From Clostridiales bacterium (GTDB lineage Bacteria; Bacillota; Clostridia; Peptostreptococcales; Anaerovoracaceae), in contig QXXF01000003.1 in assembly GCA_009911365.1 (NCBI GenBank), positions 124,001-188,000 on the forward strand: 64,000 bases of DNA, written 5' to 3'. Of the stretch, positions 8,994 through 19,339 are shown piece by piece. The notes below the pieces were generated by a model. The model ran no database searches, was not told the origin of the DNA, and saw only the letters and a program-made list of their open reading frames with translations. The translations under genes were made by a program, and so were the position numbers. Numbering within the stretch: the stretch's first letter is position 1; each line of letters begins with the position of its first letter.

Positions 8994-9413
8994 ATGAGAA
9001 TAATAACCTTAAAGAATGAACAAGAAACAAAGCGATTTGGGATAGAGCTGGGAAAATCCTTGGAGCAAGGGGACGTAGTAGCTCTAATGGGTGATCTTGG
9101 CACTGGGAAAACGGCCCTAACAAAATATATCGCTCAGGGAATGGGCATTCAGGATCTGATCACCAGCCCTACCTTTACCATTGTGCAGGAATACCATAGC
9201 GGCAAGCTGCCCCTCTACCATTTTGACGTGTACCGCATTGGCGACTTGGAAGAAATGTTCGAGCTGGGATATGAAGAGTATTTTTATGGACAGGGAGTCT
9301 GCGTCATAGAATGGGCGGACCTGATTGAAGAACTGTTGCCCGAAAACGCCAAAATCATCAAGATTCAATACGGACAGCGGGAAGGGGAAAGGATTTACCA
9401 ATGTATATTTTAG
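8994..9413 (+). CDS. tsaE: tRNA threonylcarbamoyladenosine biosynthesis ATPase TsaE
   Basis: 139 residues with Walker A GDLGTGKT at 33-40, then the TsaE-typical SPTFTIVQEY and PLYHFDVYRI segments and IEWADLIEELLP. With TsaB and TsaD it forms the complex that transfers threonylcarbamoyl to A37 of ANN-decoding tRNAs. Its ATPase resets the complex. It is the first gene of the tsaE-tsaB-rimI-small ORF-tsaD cluster, and its end overlaps tsaB by 13 bases. No Shine-Dalgarno sequence is seen before ATG 8994, and the start matches the usual family N-terminus. Confidence 0.95.
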   Translation: MRIITLKNEQETKRFGIELGKSLEQGDVVALMGDLGTGKTALTKYIAQGMGIQDLITSPTFTIVQEYHSGKLPLYHFDVYRIGDLEEMFELGYEEYFYGQGVCVIEWADLIEELLPENAKIIKIQYGQREGERIYQCIF

Positions 9414-10090
9414 CACTGGAAACCACAGGGGCCCACGCTTCTGTGGCGATCATAGATGAAAAAGGAAACGTGTGGGAAAAGCACTGCAAAGGCGTGCTGA
9501 ATCACTTGCAGTATTTGATGCCCATGACAGACCAACTGCTGAAAGAACATGGATTGCGGTTAGGCGATGTGACTGCTATCGCGGCTTCCAAAGGGCCAGG
9601 CTCTTTTACTGGAATCCGCATCGGCGTGTCTTCCGCCAGGGCCTTGGCTCAAGTTTTAGATGTGAAAACCATTGCGGTTTCCACGTTGAAAGCCTTCGCC
9701 TACAACATGCCTGATTACCAGGGGCTGATCTGCCCAGTGTTCGACGCTAGGCGGAGCCAGGTTTACGCAGGCGCGTATCAATGGGAAGACGGCAAGATCA
9801 TAGAAATCGTGCCCGGCGGGCCTTATACTATTGACGAATTTTTGGAGAAGGTGAAAAGCACTGGCGAAGAAGCGCGGCTGTTTTTCGGTGACGGTACCAA
9901 GGCTTACAGCAAGCGGTTTCAGGAAGAAGAGTTGGCCCCGGAGGCTGCCAGATTCCAATCTGCGGCGTCAGTGGTTCAGCTGGCGAGGGACATGGCGGAG
10001 CAGGGCCTAGTGACGGATTATGAATCTTTAAAGCCAGATTATATGCGCAAAGCGGAAGCAGAAAGAAAGTTGGAAGAAAAGCATGGATAA
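9401..10090 (+). CDS. tsaB: t6A biosynthesis protein TsaB
   Basis: 229 residues of the ASKHA (sugar kinase/HSP70-like) fold. The family motif GPGSFTGIRIG is at residues 65-75 and the opening MYILALETTG is typical. TsaB is the inactive paralogue that scaffolds TsaD and TsaE. It starts inside tsaE (13-base overlap) and overlaps rimI by 8 bases, so translation is probably coupled. Length is normal. Confidence 0.95.
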   Translation: MYILALETTGAHASVAIIDEKGNVWEKHCKGVLNHLQYLMPMTDQLLKEHGLRLGDVTAIAASKGPGSFTGIRIGVSSARALAQVLDVKTIAVSTLKAFAYNMPDYQGLICPVFDARRSQVYAGAYQWEDGKIIEIVPGGPYTIDEFLEKVKSTGEEARLFFGDGTKAYSKRFQEEELAPEAARFQSAASVVQLARDMAEQGLVTDYESLKPDYMRKAEAERKLEEKHG

Positions 10091-10547
10091 GCTGATCGTT
10101 AGAACCGCAGAAGCCGGAGATATCGATGCCATCGCGGCAATGGAGCAGGTTTGTTTTTCCACGCCATGGAGCAGAGAATCCATTGCTCATGACCTTACAG
10201 ATAATTCAATGGCCCAGTACTTGGTGGCGGAATTGGATGGAGTCATCGCGGGCTATGGCGGCATGTGGGTGATCGTGGACGAAGGCCACATCACCAACGT
10301 AGCGGTCTTGCCTCGGTACAGGAACAAAAAAATCGCCACATTGCTGATGTCCGTGTTGCTGACTGCGGGAGAAAGGCAGGGGATCCGTCGGTTCACGCTG
10401 GAGGTCCGCAGCTCTAACGAAGCGGCAAAGGCTCTGTACCGAAAGCTGAATTTTAAAGAAGCGGGTCTGCGGAAAGGCTATTATCAGGACACAGGCGAGG
10501 ATGCGCTTATTATGTGGCGGGATCCAGCGGAACCGCCGAAAAACTGA
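10083..10547 (+). CDS. rimI: Ribosomal protein S18-alanine N-acetyltransferase RimI-like (GNAT)
   Basis: 154 residues with a complete GNAT fold: MEQVCFSTPWSRESI near the N-terminus, the acetyl-CoA loop region VLPRYRNKKIATLLM, and RSSNEAAKALYRKLNFKEAGLRKGYY. The loop has RNKKIA where many GNATs have RGxGxG/A, which is a mild deviation. The position between tsaB and tsaD is the classic place for rimI in Firmicutes. The S18 substrate is by family; broader N-terminal acetylation is possible. Confidence 0.88.
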   Translation: MDKLIVRTAEAGDIDAIAAMEQVCFSTPWSRESIAHDLTDNSMAQYLVAELDGVIAGYGGMWVIVDEGHITNVAVLPRYRNKKIATLLMSVLLTAGERQGIRRFTLEVRSSNEAAKALYRKLNFKEAGLRKGYYQDTGEDALIMWRDPAEPPKN

Positions 10548-10615
10548 TTGCAAATAGAATAAAAAATGTTTCCCGGAAAATACTAGATAGTAAGACTTAC
10601 CGCAAGGAGGGAAAC

Positions 10616-10822
10616 ATGATACGAACAGGCGACTTTTACGAGGAAAACCGGGAGGGCGACGACATGATGGCCATCGCTTCTCACTGCAGCAGATTTTCCA
10701 GGAGACATGACTTTGATACCTTCAGCATGAGTACCTATCAATCCTGTGAAAACTGCAGGCACCTGTCATCAGACAACCAATGTGTCTGCGGTGCACAGAA
10801 CCGGATCTTTCCTTTGGAATAG
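10616..10822 (+). CDS. Small cysteine-rich protein in the t6A operon, unknown function
   Basis: Chosen start is ATG 10616, which has AAGGAGG at 10604-10610 (68 residues). A longer frame from 10514 overlaps rimI and lacks a ribosome site. The C-terminal half contains SCENCRHLSSDNQCVCGAQN, a CxxC...CxC arrangement suggestive of a small metal (zinc) knuckle. It sits between rimI and tsaD with a 9-base gap to tsaD, so it is co-expressed with t6A synthesis. No family is recognised. Confidence 0.7.
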   Translation: MIRTGDFYEENREGDDMMAIASHCSRFSRRHDFDTFSMSTYQSCENCRHLSSDNQCVCGAQNRIFPLE

Positions 10823-10831
10823 AGGAGAATC

Positions 10832-11848
10832 ATGAAACAGGGAAAACTAGTGACACTAGCGATCGAATCCAGCTGCGATGAAACAGCTGCGGCGGTGCTG
10901 TTAGAGGGAAGGCGGATCCTTTCCAATATTATTGCGTCACAAATAAAAACACATCAGGTATTTGGCGGGGTAGTGCCGGAAATCGCTTCCCGCCATCACC
11001 TTGACAATGTGAACAAAGTCGTGACCCAGGCTTTAGAGCAAGCGGATGTTGGCATGAAAGACGTGGATATCATTGGCGTGACTTACGGACCAGGGCTGGT
11101 AGGTGCGTTGCTCATTGGACTGGCTACTGCGAAGGCTTATGCCTTGGCAGCGGAAAAACCGCTGGTGGGCGTTCATCATATCCAGGGGCACATCAGTGCC
11201 AATTACATAGAACATCAGGATCTAGAGCCACCCTTCATGGCTCTTGTGATTTCCGGCGGGCATACCAATATCGTCCAGGTGACGGATTATAACCAGTGTG
11301 AAGTCCTAGGACAGACACGGGACGACGCGGCGGGAGAAGCGTACGACAAAGTGGCTAGGGTGCTGGGTTTGGGATATCCTGGTGGCCCTCTTATTGACAA
11401 GATCGCAAAGCAGGGAGATCCGGCGGCCGTGGCCTTCAAGCGGGTGTTTTTAGAAAAAGGCAGCCTGGATTTCAGCTTTAGTGGCACCAAAACGGGCGTG
11501 CTGAATTACGTGAATTCAGAAAAGCAGTCTGGTCGGGAAATCAAGGTCCCAGACGTGGCCGCCAGCTTCCAGCAGGCTATTTTAGAAGTGGTCGTGGCAA
11601 AAACAGTGGGTGCCGCAGTAGCGCGAAAACAGGATAAGATCGTCATGGCCGGGGGAGTCGCGTCAAACAGTCGCCTGCGGGAAATGATGACAGACGCTTG
11701 CGAAAAAGAAGGCGTTCGCCTGTACTGCCCTTCTCCGATTTTGTGTACGGACAACGCTGCCATGATCGGGTGCGCGGCTTATTACAAATATAAAGCGGGA
11801 TATACGGATGGCCTGGATCTGGACGCTGACCCGCGGTTACCATTATAA
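10832..11848 (+). CDS. tsaD: tRNA N6-adenosine threonylcarbamoyltransferase TsaD
   Basis: 338 residues, full family length. Motifs: [13 protein letters not shown] at the N-terminus, [22 protein letters not shown], the metal-binding GVHHIQGH near residues 113-120, [29 protein letters not shown], and [12 protein letters not shown] plus the C-terminal CTDNAAMIG. It transfers the threonylcarbamoyl group to A37. AGAGGAGAA precedes the ATG. It ends the t6A cluster and is followed closely by an ABC-F gene. Confidence 0.97.
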   Translation: MKQGKLVTLAIESSCDETAAAVLLEGRRILSNIIASQIKTHQVFGGVVPEIASRHHLDNVNKVVTQALEQADVGMKDVDIIGVTYGPGLVGALLIGLATAKAYALAAEKPLVGVHHIQGHISANYIEHQDLEPPFMALVISGGHTNIVQVTDYNQCEVLGQTRDDAAGEAYDKVARVLGLGYPGGPLIDKIAKQGDPAAVAFKRVFLEKGSLDFSFSGTKTGVLNYVNSEKQSGREIKVPDVAASFQQAILEVVVAKTVGAAVARKQDKIVMAGGVASNSRLREMMTDACEKEGVRLYCPSPILCTDNAAMIGCAAYYKYKAGYTDGLDLDADPRLPL

Positions 11849-11864
11849 TAAGGAAGAAAGACAA

Positions 11865-13835
11865 ATGATCATATTATCAGCAAAGGATTTAACCAAGACA
11901 TACGGAATCGATGTGATCTTGCAGGACGTATCCTTTCATATCAATCAGGGTGACAGAATTGGCATCATCGGGGCCAATGGAGCGGGGAAAACCACCCTTT
12001 TGAAAATGCTCTCCGGCGAGCTTCCCTGCGATTCAGGGGATTTCTTTTTGTCCGCGGACGCTACTATTGGCTATTTGAAACAGAGCGACAATTTTCAGTC
12101 GGAAAACACGGTGATGCAGGAAGTCCAGAGGATTTTCGCCCACCTTGCCAAAATGGAACAGGACATGCTGACCCTTTCTGCGGAAATTTCAAAAAAAGCG
12201 GAGGCCCAGAGTGCGGGTAGCGAAACCACAGACCCAGAAGTGGACAAACTGTTGCGCCAATACGACCAGATGCAGGAAGAGTACCGGGACAAAGGCGGTT
12301 ACAGCTACAAGAGCGAAATCAACGGGATCCTCAGCAGCATGGCTTTTGGGGAAGACTTTTACGATAAGAAGATTTCCACCCTCAGCGGTGGTGAGCGGAC
12401 GAGGCTGGCATTAGCCTGTCTGCTGCTGAAACATCCGGACCTGCTGTTCTTAGACGAGCCTACCAACCACTTGGACATTGGAACCTTAAAATGGCTGGAA
12501 CAGTATTTGAAAGCCTATAAAGGCACCATCTTACTGGTTTCTCATGATCGGTATTTCCTGGACCAGACTGTGAACCGGATCTTTGAGGTGGAGAATCACA
12601 AACTCTATTCATATGAATGCAGCTATTCCGGCTATGCGGAGGAGAAGCGGCAGCGGCGGGAAGCTCAAATGCGGAAATATCAGAATCAACAGAAAGAAAT
12701 CGCCCGTCAGGAAGATATTATACGTCGGTTCAAAGAGCGAGGCACGGAAAAGCTGGCTAAACGGGCCGCATCCAGGGAAAAACGCCTGGATGCCATGGAA
12801 ATGGTAGAGCGGCCGGAAGCCCAGCGGGGAAAAATGAAGATCCAGTTTAAACAGAACTTCAAAAGCGGAAACGATGTGCTGCTGGGAGAAGGACTGGCGA
12901 AAAGTTTTGGCTATGGCAGGAATGAAAAGCATCTGTTTTCCAATGTGGATTTTGACATCAAACGGGGAGAGCGAATCTGCGTCACAGGACCCAATGGCGT
13001 GGGAAAAACCACCTTGCTCAAGATCCTCATGGGAGATCTAGACGCCTCCAGGGGTAGACTAAAAGTGGGACACAACGTGGAATTTGGCTATTATGATCAG
13101 GAACAGCAGCTGCTGGACAGCGAAAGCACAGTGTTGGAAGAGCTTCACGACGCTTACCGGCTTTACACGGATACAGAGCTAAGGTCTATTTTAGGACGCT
13201 TTCTGTTCCAGGGAGACCAAGTGTTTTTACCCATCAGTGCCCTCAGCGGCGGGGAGAAAGCTCGGCTGTCCCTTTTGAAAATGATGCTTTCTGGCAGCAA
13301 TGTGCTGATTTTGGACGAACCCACCAATCACCTGGACATCGAATCCAAGGAAGTCTTTGAAGACGCGCTTTTAGAGTTTCCAGGAACCGCGATCATCGTT
13401 TCCCACGACCGGTACTTTCTCAATAAAATCCCTACCAGGATCTTTGAACTGGGCCAAGAGGGTATAACTTCATTCCTGGGTACATATAACTACTATGTGG
13501 AAAAAAAGCAGCAGATCGAATCCGGGAAGAAATATTTAGAAGAGCTGGCTGGCAAAGCGGAAGAGCCAAAAGAAAAGAGCCTAAGCGTAAACGAACAGCG
13601 CAAGCTGAAAAAAGAAGAAGAGGCCAGACAGCGGCGGCGCAGGCGACAGCTGGAGGAAGCGGAGCGACAGATTGAAACGCTGGAAGCGAAGATCTCGCAA
13701 ATAGAAGAAGAACTTTGCAAGGAAGAGGTGGTCACGGATCATGGCCGTCTGACGGAACTCAGCGCTGATTTGGATCAAACAAAGGAAAAACTGGCCGCAG
13801 AGTACGAAAAATGGATGGAATTGCAGGAGATTTGA
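11865..13835 (+). CDS. ABC-F family ATPase (ribosome-associated, Uup/EttA-like)
   Basis: ATG 11865 is preferred (AAGGAAGAAAG at 11850-11860), giving 656 residues. An upstream in-frame start at 11808 lies inside tsaD. There are two ABC domains with Walker A GANGAGKT (residues 37-44) and GPNGVGKT (about 378), signature LSGGERTRLALA and LSGGEKARLSLL, and DEPTNHLDIG / DEPTNHLDIE Walker B regions. They are joined by a basic linker rich in RREAQMRKYQNQQ. No membrane segment is present, as expected for translation-factor ABC-F proteins. About 110 C-terminal residues form a charged coiled coil similar to the Uup tail. The precise subclass is uncertain. Confidence 0.92.
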   Translation: MIILSAKDLTKTYGIDVILQDVSFHINQGDRIGIIGANGAGKTTLLKMLSGELPCDSGDFFLSADATIGYLKQSDNFQSENTVMQEVQRIFAHLAKMEQDMLTLSAEISKKAEAQSAGSETTDPEVDKLLRQYDQMQEEYRDKGGYSYKSEINGILSSMAFGEDFYDKKISTLSGGERTRLALACLLLKHPDLLFLDEPTNHLDIGTLKWLEQYLKAYKGTILLVSHDRYFLDQTVNRIFEVENHKLYSYECSYSGYAEEKRQRREAQMRKYQNQQKEIARQEDIIRRFKERGTEKLAKRAASREKRLDAMEMVERPEAQRGKMKIQFKQNFKSGNDVLLGEGLAKSFGYGRNEKHLFSNVDFDIKRGERICVTGPNGVGKTTLLKILMGDLDASRGRLKVGHNVEFGYYDQEQQLLDSESTVLEELHDAYRLYTDTELRSILGRFLFQGDQVFLPISALSGGEKARLSLLKMMLSGSNVLILDEPTNHLDIESKEVFEDALLEFPGTAIIVSHDRYFLNKIPTRIFELGQEGITSFLGTYNYYVEKKQQIESGKKYLEELAGKAEEPKEKSLSVNEQRKLKKEEEARQRRRRRQLEEAERQIETLEAKISQIEEELCKEEVVTDHGRLTELSADLDQTKEKLAAEYEKWMELQEI

Positions 13836-13876
13836 GAGAAAACAGCAGGTATTAGCACAAAAAAATTAAAAAACGG

Positions 13877-13905
13877 TTGCAATACACGGAAGGGTCAACT
13901 ATAAT
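13877..13905 (+). promoter_or_regulatory. Promoter of the acyl carrier protein gene
   Basis: TTGCAA (13877-13882) and TATAAT (13900-13905) with a 17-base spacer, about 80 bases ahead of the ORF. Confidence 0.7.
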
Positions 13906-13987
13906 AAGTTTTAGTCATTTGCAGATAACATTGTGCGACAGGCAAATAGAATAAACATTTGATGTTTGAACTGAATGGAGGTATATC

Positions 13988-14215
13988 ATGGTATTTGATA
14001 AAATTAAAAGCATTATCGCAGAGCAGTTAGGCGTTGAGGAAGACGCAGTAAAAATCGAAACGCATCTGATGAAGGATTTGGAAGCGGATTCTTTGGATGC
14101 GGTTGAGATTATCATGGCGATCGAAGATGAATTTGATATTGAAGTTCCGGACGAAGACGCTGAAAAATTCCAGACTGTCAGCGATATCGTGAAATACGTC
14201 GAAGACAAGGCATAA
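13988..14215 (+). CDS. acpP: Acyl carrier protein
   Basis: 75 residues, acidic. The phosphopantetheine site is Ser35 in [18 protein letters not shown]. Helix boundaries and length are standard for fatty-acid ACP. GGAGGT lies before the ATG. It is monocistronic, with its own promoter and a strong terminator at 14246-14268, rather than in a fab cluster. It could serve another acyl pathway, but the sequence is a plain ACP. Confidence 0.93.
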   Translation: MVFDKIKSIIAEQLGVEEDAVKIETHLMKDLEADSLDAVEIIMAIEDEFDIEVPDEDAEKFQTVSDIVKYVEDKA

Positions 14216-14245
14216 GCCAAAGGGAACAGAAACCATGAAACAGAA

Positions 14246-14268
14246 AAACCCGCCTTCCGGCGGGTTTT
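14246..14268 (+). terminator. Intrinsic terminator after acpP
   Basis: AACCCGCC (14247-14254), loop ttcc, GGCGGGTT (14259-14266), then T residues. Confidence 0.9.
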
Positions 14269-14298
14269 AAAGGTTATAAAACTTATTGAGGGAAAGCA

Positions 14299-14949
14299 AT
14301 GAAAAAAGACACGAAGATATCGAATGCAGTGATAAAGAGACTTCCGAGATACAGGCGATATTTGAAAGAACTGCAGAAAAAAGGCGTGGATAAAATTTCA
14401 TCCAACGAGTTCAGCAGACTAATCGGATACACTGCGTCCCAAATCCGACAGGATCTGAACAACTTTGGCGGCTTTGGACAGCAAGGGTATGGCTACAACG
14501 TAGAGGGGCTATACAACGAAATCAGTGCGATTCTCGGTCTTGACAAGGAGTATCGTATGATCATCGTAGGAGCGGGAAACCTAGGACAGGCCATTGCGAA
14601 CTATACTCATTATTATAAAGCGGGCTTTGTGGTGTGCGGAATCTTTGATATCAATCCAAGGCTTATCGGTCTGAAAATCAACGATATTGAAGTCATGGAT
14701 TATGAAAACATCGTAGAGTACGTGGAGCAGAATCAGATTGACATCGGGATCATCTGCACCACAAAGGACAGTGCCCAGGAAGTGGCTGACAAGCTGTGCT
14801 TTGCTGGAGTCAAAGGCCTTTGGAACTTTGCTCCCGTAGATTTGGAGGTGCCTGATCATGTGGCCATCGAGAATGTGCATCTCAGCGATAGCTTGCACTC
14901 ATTGGCTTATCATATGAATCAAAATGCGAATCCAGAAAGAAGTAAATAG
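14299..14949 (+). CDS. rex: Redox-sensing transcriptional repressor Rex
   Basis: 216 residues. The N-terminal winged helix contains AVIKRLPRYRRYLKEL and YTASQIRQDLNNFGGFGQQG, both hallmark Rex sequences. The Rossmann domain begins with IIVGAGNLGQA at about residues 88-98. Rex represses fermentation genes when NAD+ is high and is released by NADH. GAGGGAAAG precedes the ATG. A bidirectional terminator follows, shared with the convergent ferredoxin gene. Confidence 0.97.
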   Translation: MKKDTKISNAVIKRLPRYRRYLKELQKKGVDKISSNEFSRLIGYTASQIRQDLNNFGGFGQQGYGYNVEGLYNEISAILGLDKEYRMIIVGAGNLGQAIANYTHYYKAGFVVCGIFDINPRLIGLKINDIEVMDYENIVEYVEQNQIDIGIICTTKDSAQEVADKLCFAGVKGLWNFAPVDLEVPDHVAIENVHLSDSLHSLAYHMNQNANPERSK

Positions 14950-14956
14950 AAAACTA

Positions 14957-14986
14957 AATAACCGTTTCTCGAGAGAAACGGTTATT
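14957..14986. terminator. Bidirectional terminator between rex and ferredoxin
   Basis: AATAACCGTTTCTC and its exact complement GAGAAACGGTTATT flank a two-base centre (14 bp stem). With A and T at the ends it can stop transcription from both convergent genes. Confidence 0.85.
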
Positions 14987-15010
14987 CGCATACAAGTTAT
15001 TATGTATCAA

Positions 15011-15181
15011 CTAAGCTTCAGCAGGAGCGTCCACTGGACATGCGCCTGCGCACGCACCACAGTCAATGCACTTATCAGCGTCGATCACATAGATGCCTTC
15101 GCCTTCTGAGATAGCTTCAGTTGGACATTCACCTGCGCATGCTCCGCAGCTGATGCAAGAATCTTTAATTACATAAGCCAT
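15011..15181 (-). CDS. 2[4Fe-4S] ferredoxin, clostridial type
   Basis: 56 residues from ATG 15181, behind AGGAGG (15190-15195). Two classic cluster motifs are present: CISCGACAGECP and CIDCGACAGACP, giving eight cysteines. It is the low-potential electron carrier of anaerobic metabolism (pyruvate oxidation, hydrogenase, Rnf). It is monocistronic and convergent with rex. Confidence 0.96.
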   Translation of the reverse strand: MAYVIKDSCISCGACAGECPTEAISEGEGIYVIDADKCIDCGACAGACPVDAPAEA

Positions 15182-15253
15182 TGTTAAGTAACCTCCTTAT
15201 TTGTTTATCTTCACGATACACAGATTATAACAGAAGGATTAGGAGAATTCAAG

Positions 15254-16060
15254 ATGAAAGTTTACGCACTTGTGGGAAAAAGCGGAACTGGTAAAAGTTA
15301 TCAGGCTCAAAACCTATGCAAAGAGCTGAATATTCCAGGGATCATAGACGATGGCCTCTTTATTTTTGAAAATAAGGTCATTGCCGGAATTTCCGCAAAA
15401 AGACAGTCCACAAAAGTCGGAGCCGTAAAAACAGCTCTCTTTCATAAGGATGAACATCGAGAAGATGTGGCTGCTGCCATTGAAAAAATCAATCCGGCTC
15501 AGATCCTGGTCATCGGTACTTCTGATGAAATGGTGAGGCGGATCGCAAAAAGACTCGGACTCCCGGAAATTTTCGAGACCATTTACATAACGGATATCAC
15601 GACAGAAAGCGAGAGGGCCATTGCTCACAAACAGCGTCATGAATATGGGCAGCATGTCATCCCTGCTCCAGCATTTCAACTGAAGCGCCAGTTTTCCGGG
15701 TATTTCATGTCGCCGCTGATGATTTTCAAGGAATGGAGTGCGAACAAAGGCAACATGACAGAAAAGTCCGTGGTGCGGCCAACATACAGTTATATGGGAG
15801 ATTACAAGCTTTCGGATAAAGTGTTCAGCGATATCGTGGAGGGCGTGGCTAGACAATTGGAAGGCGTGGATAGCATACTGAGAGTCATTACCATGACTGC
15901 CATGGAAGGGGTAGAAATGACTGTGCTGGTATGCATGAAATACGGCTTCAACATGGTGGAACAGGCAAAACAGTTGCAACAGCAGGCTGCCAGTCAGATT
16001 GAGAAAATGACGGCTTTCAATGTGAACCGCTTTGACATCGAAATCAGGAGCTTAAAATAA
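15254..16060 (+). CDS. P-loop ATP-binding protein with Asp23-like C-terminal region
   Basis: 268 residues. Walker A GKSGTGKS at 8-15 and LVIGTSDEMVRRIAKRLGLP at about 100. The C-terminal 100 residues (YMGDYKLSDKVFSDIVEGVA ... DSILRVITMTAMEGVEMTV) resemble the Asp23/Gls24 alkaline-shock fold. The combination is known in Clostridia but not functionally assigned, to my knowledge. It abuts the DNA glycosylase gene with no gap (stop 16058-16060, next ATG 16061), so the two are likely co-translated. AGGAGA precedes the ATG. Confidence 0.75.
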   Translation: MKVYALVGKSGTGKSYQAQNLCKELNIPGIIDDGLFIFENKVIAGISAKRQSTKVGAVKTALFHKDEHREDVAAAIEKINPAQILVIGTSDEMVRRIAKRLGLPEIFETIYITDITTESERAIAHKQRHEYGQHVIPAPAFQLKRQFSGYFMSPLMIFKEWSANKGNMTEKSVVRPTYSYMGDYKLSDKVFSDIVEGVARQLEGVDSILRVITMTAMEGVEMTVLVCMKYGFNMVEQAKQLQQQAASQIEKMTAFNVNRFDIEIRSLK

Positions 16061-16945
16061 ATGGAGCAGGTAAGGCGAGAGCATATCAGGGATTTTCATT
16101 TGGATCATATTTTTGACTGTGGTCAGGCTTTTCGCTGGGAACGTCAGGCAGACGGTAGCTACACAGGCATTGCCGGCGGGAAGATCGCCAATATCCAGTT
16201 CCTGCCTGATAGAGATTGCCAGGAGGAAGGGCAGATTGTGCTTTCCAATGTGACGGAAGACGATTTTCAGAGGTTTTGGTCCCAATACCTGGATTTGGAA
16301 CGAGACTACAGGGCCATCAAAGAAGAATTGGCCGTAGGTGACGATGTGATGGGGGAGGCCATTGGCTGGGGTCAGGGGATCCGCTTGCTGCGTCAGGATC
16401 CTTGGGAAACGCTTTTATCCTTTATAATTTCCCAAAACAACCACATCCCTCGGATCAAAGCCTGCATTGAATCTCTTTGTGAAAATTTTGGAAAAAAGGC
16501 AGGTAGTTTCCAAGGTCAAGATTATTATTCCTTTCCTGAACCTGAGACGCTCGCAGCCTTGGAACCAGAAGACTTGGATCTCTGCAAGCTGGGATACCGA
16601 GCAAAATACTTGGTAGGTACGGCAAGGCAGGTGGTGGAGGACGGGCCAGAACGGCTGCGGGCCATGGCTTTGCCAGAAGTTTCGGGAGAAGAGGCTTTTG
16701 ACTATGTGACTCGGTTTTGCGGCGTAGGACCCAAGGTCGCCAACTGCGTGCTGCTTTTTTCCATGGGAAAATATGATCGGTTCCCTGTGGACGTGTGGAT
16801 GAAAAAGGTTATGAAAGACTTATATGGCCTGGAAACGCTGAAAGAAATCGATCAATTTGCTAGAAGAGCTTTTGGCAGGCAGGGAGGATTCGCTCAGCAA
16901 TACTTATTCTATTATATCAGAGAGAAAGAGCGGAAACAGCGGTGA
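16061..16945 (+). CDS. 8-oxoguanine DNA glycosylase / AP lyase (OGG1 type)
   Basis: 294 residues, HhH-GPD superfamily. The N-terminal OGG_N-like domain starts with FDCGQAFRWER. The helix-hairpin-helix CGVGPKVANCVLLFSMGKYD contains the catalytic lysine (Lys225) and is followed by the catalytic aspartate Asp244 in FPVDVWM, matching Lys249/Asp268 of human OGG1. SQNNHIPRIKACIESLC is the expected damage-recognition helix. It excises 8-oxoG from DNA. It is directly fused in operon with the upstream P-loop gene. Confidence 0.92.
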   Translation: MEQVRREHIRDFHLDHIFDCGQAFRWERQADGSYTGIAGGKIANIQFLPDRDCQEEGQIVLSNVTEDDFQRFWSQYLDLERDYRAIKEELAVGDDVMGEAIGWGQGIRLLRQDPWETLLSFIISQNNHIPRIKACIESLCENFGKKAGSFQGQDYYSFPEPETLAALEPEDLDLCKLGYRAKYLVGTARQVVEDGPERLRAMALPEVSGEEAFDYVTRFCGVGPKVANCVLLFSMGKYDRFPVDVWMKKVMKDLYGLETLKEIDQFARRAFGRQGGFAQQYLFYYIREKERKQR

Positions 16946-17071
16946 GCCGCTTCACATCATGTGAAGGACCGCGCTGCCATTCTTCTTGCGGAAAATGCCG
17001 CTGTGAGATATCAGCGGAACTCCAAAGAACTTACCTTTTCTCTTTTTAGCAAAAAAATGCAAAAAAACCTG

Positions 17072-17100
17072 TTGACAAGTGGGCAGGAAAGTATTAAATT
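17072..17100 (+). promoter_or_regulatory. Promoter of groESL
   Basis: TTGACA (17072-17077), 17-base spacer, TAAATT (17095-17100), immediately upstream of the CIRCE element. 16946-17071 holds no gene. Confidence 0.75.
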
Positions 17101-17104
17101 ATAG

Positions 17105-17131
17105 TTAGCACTCGAAAAGAGTGAGTGCTAA
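17105..17131 (+). promoter_or_regulatory. CIRCE operator (HrcA binding site)
   Basis: Exact TTAGCACTC - 9 bases - GAGTGCTAA. It overlaps the expected transcription start, so HrcA bound here represses groESL in unstressed cells. Confidence 0.97.
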
Positions 17132-17175
17132 CAAAATACAGATAATGAAAAATAACGATAAAAGGAGATGGAATT

Positions 17176-17454
17176 ATGAGTTTTGGAATCAAGCCTTTAG
17201 GCAACAGAGTCGTAATCAAACGGTTAGAAGCAGAAGAAAAGACTGCCAGCGGCATCGTGCTGCCGGGCCAGGCGAAAGAAAAACCGCAGATGGCGGAAAT
17301 CATCGCAGTAGGACCTGGAACTGAAGATGAAAAGATGGAAGTCAAAGCAGGGGACACTGTGATTTTCTCACAGTACGCTGGCACAGAAATCAAATATCAG
17401 GGTGAAGAATACACGATCTTAACGCAGAAAGACGTTTTGGCGATCGTAGAGTAA
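17176..17454 (+). CDS. groS: Co-chaperonin GroES
   Basis: 92 residues with [20 protein letters not shown] and the mobile-loop region [16 protein letters not shown], ending VLAIVE. It caps the GroEL barrel. AAAGGAGATGG precedes the start. It is under CIRCE control and lies 23 bases upstream of groEL. Confidence 0.97.
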   Translation: MSFGIKPLGNRVVIKRLEAEEKTASGIVLPGQAKEKPQMAEIIAVGPGTEDEKMEVKAGDTVIFSQYAGTEIKYQGEEYTILTQKDVLAIVE

Positions 17455-17474
17455 TTAGGAAAGGCAGGTATTGA

Positions 17475-19118
<1,644 letters not shown>

Positions 19119-19146
19119 ATTCCATCCCCAAGAATGAAATAGCTGA

Positions 19147-19185
19147 AAAGGCAGCCTGCGGAAAAAGAGCAGGCTGCCCTTTTTC
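19147..19185 (+). terminator. Intrinsic terminator after groESL
   Basis: GGCAGCCTGC (19150-19159) and GCAGGCTGCC (19169-19178), followed by a T run. Confidence 0.92.
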
Positions 19186-19339
19186 AATCTTGCTTATGGT
19201 GCGTGTCAATCATGGAGCAGGGATGAAACCTTGAGCTTTAGTAACAATCACAGATGAATTTCCCAAATCAGTGTTACATATGGAAAAATTGTGGTACAAT
19301 GAACAGAAGCGTTAAATCAATCAATCAGGAGGAAAAGAA

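Noticed and set aside
11808-11864. Upstream start of the ABC-F gene
   Set aside because: It lies within tsaD and has no ribosome site; 11865 has one.
12609-12932. Reverse ORF inside the ABC-F gene
   Set aside because: Antisense shadow of a clearly coding region.
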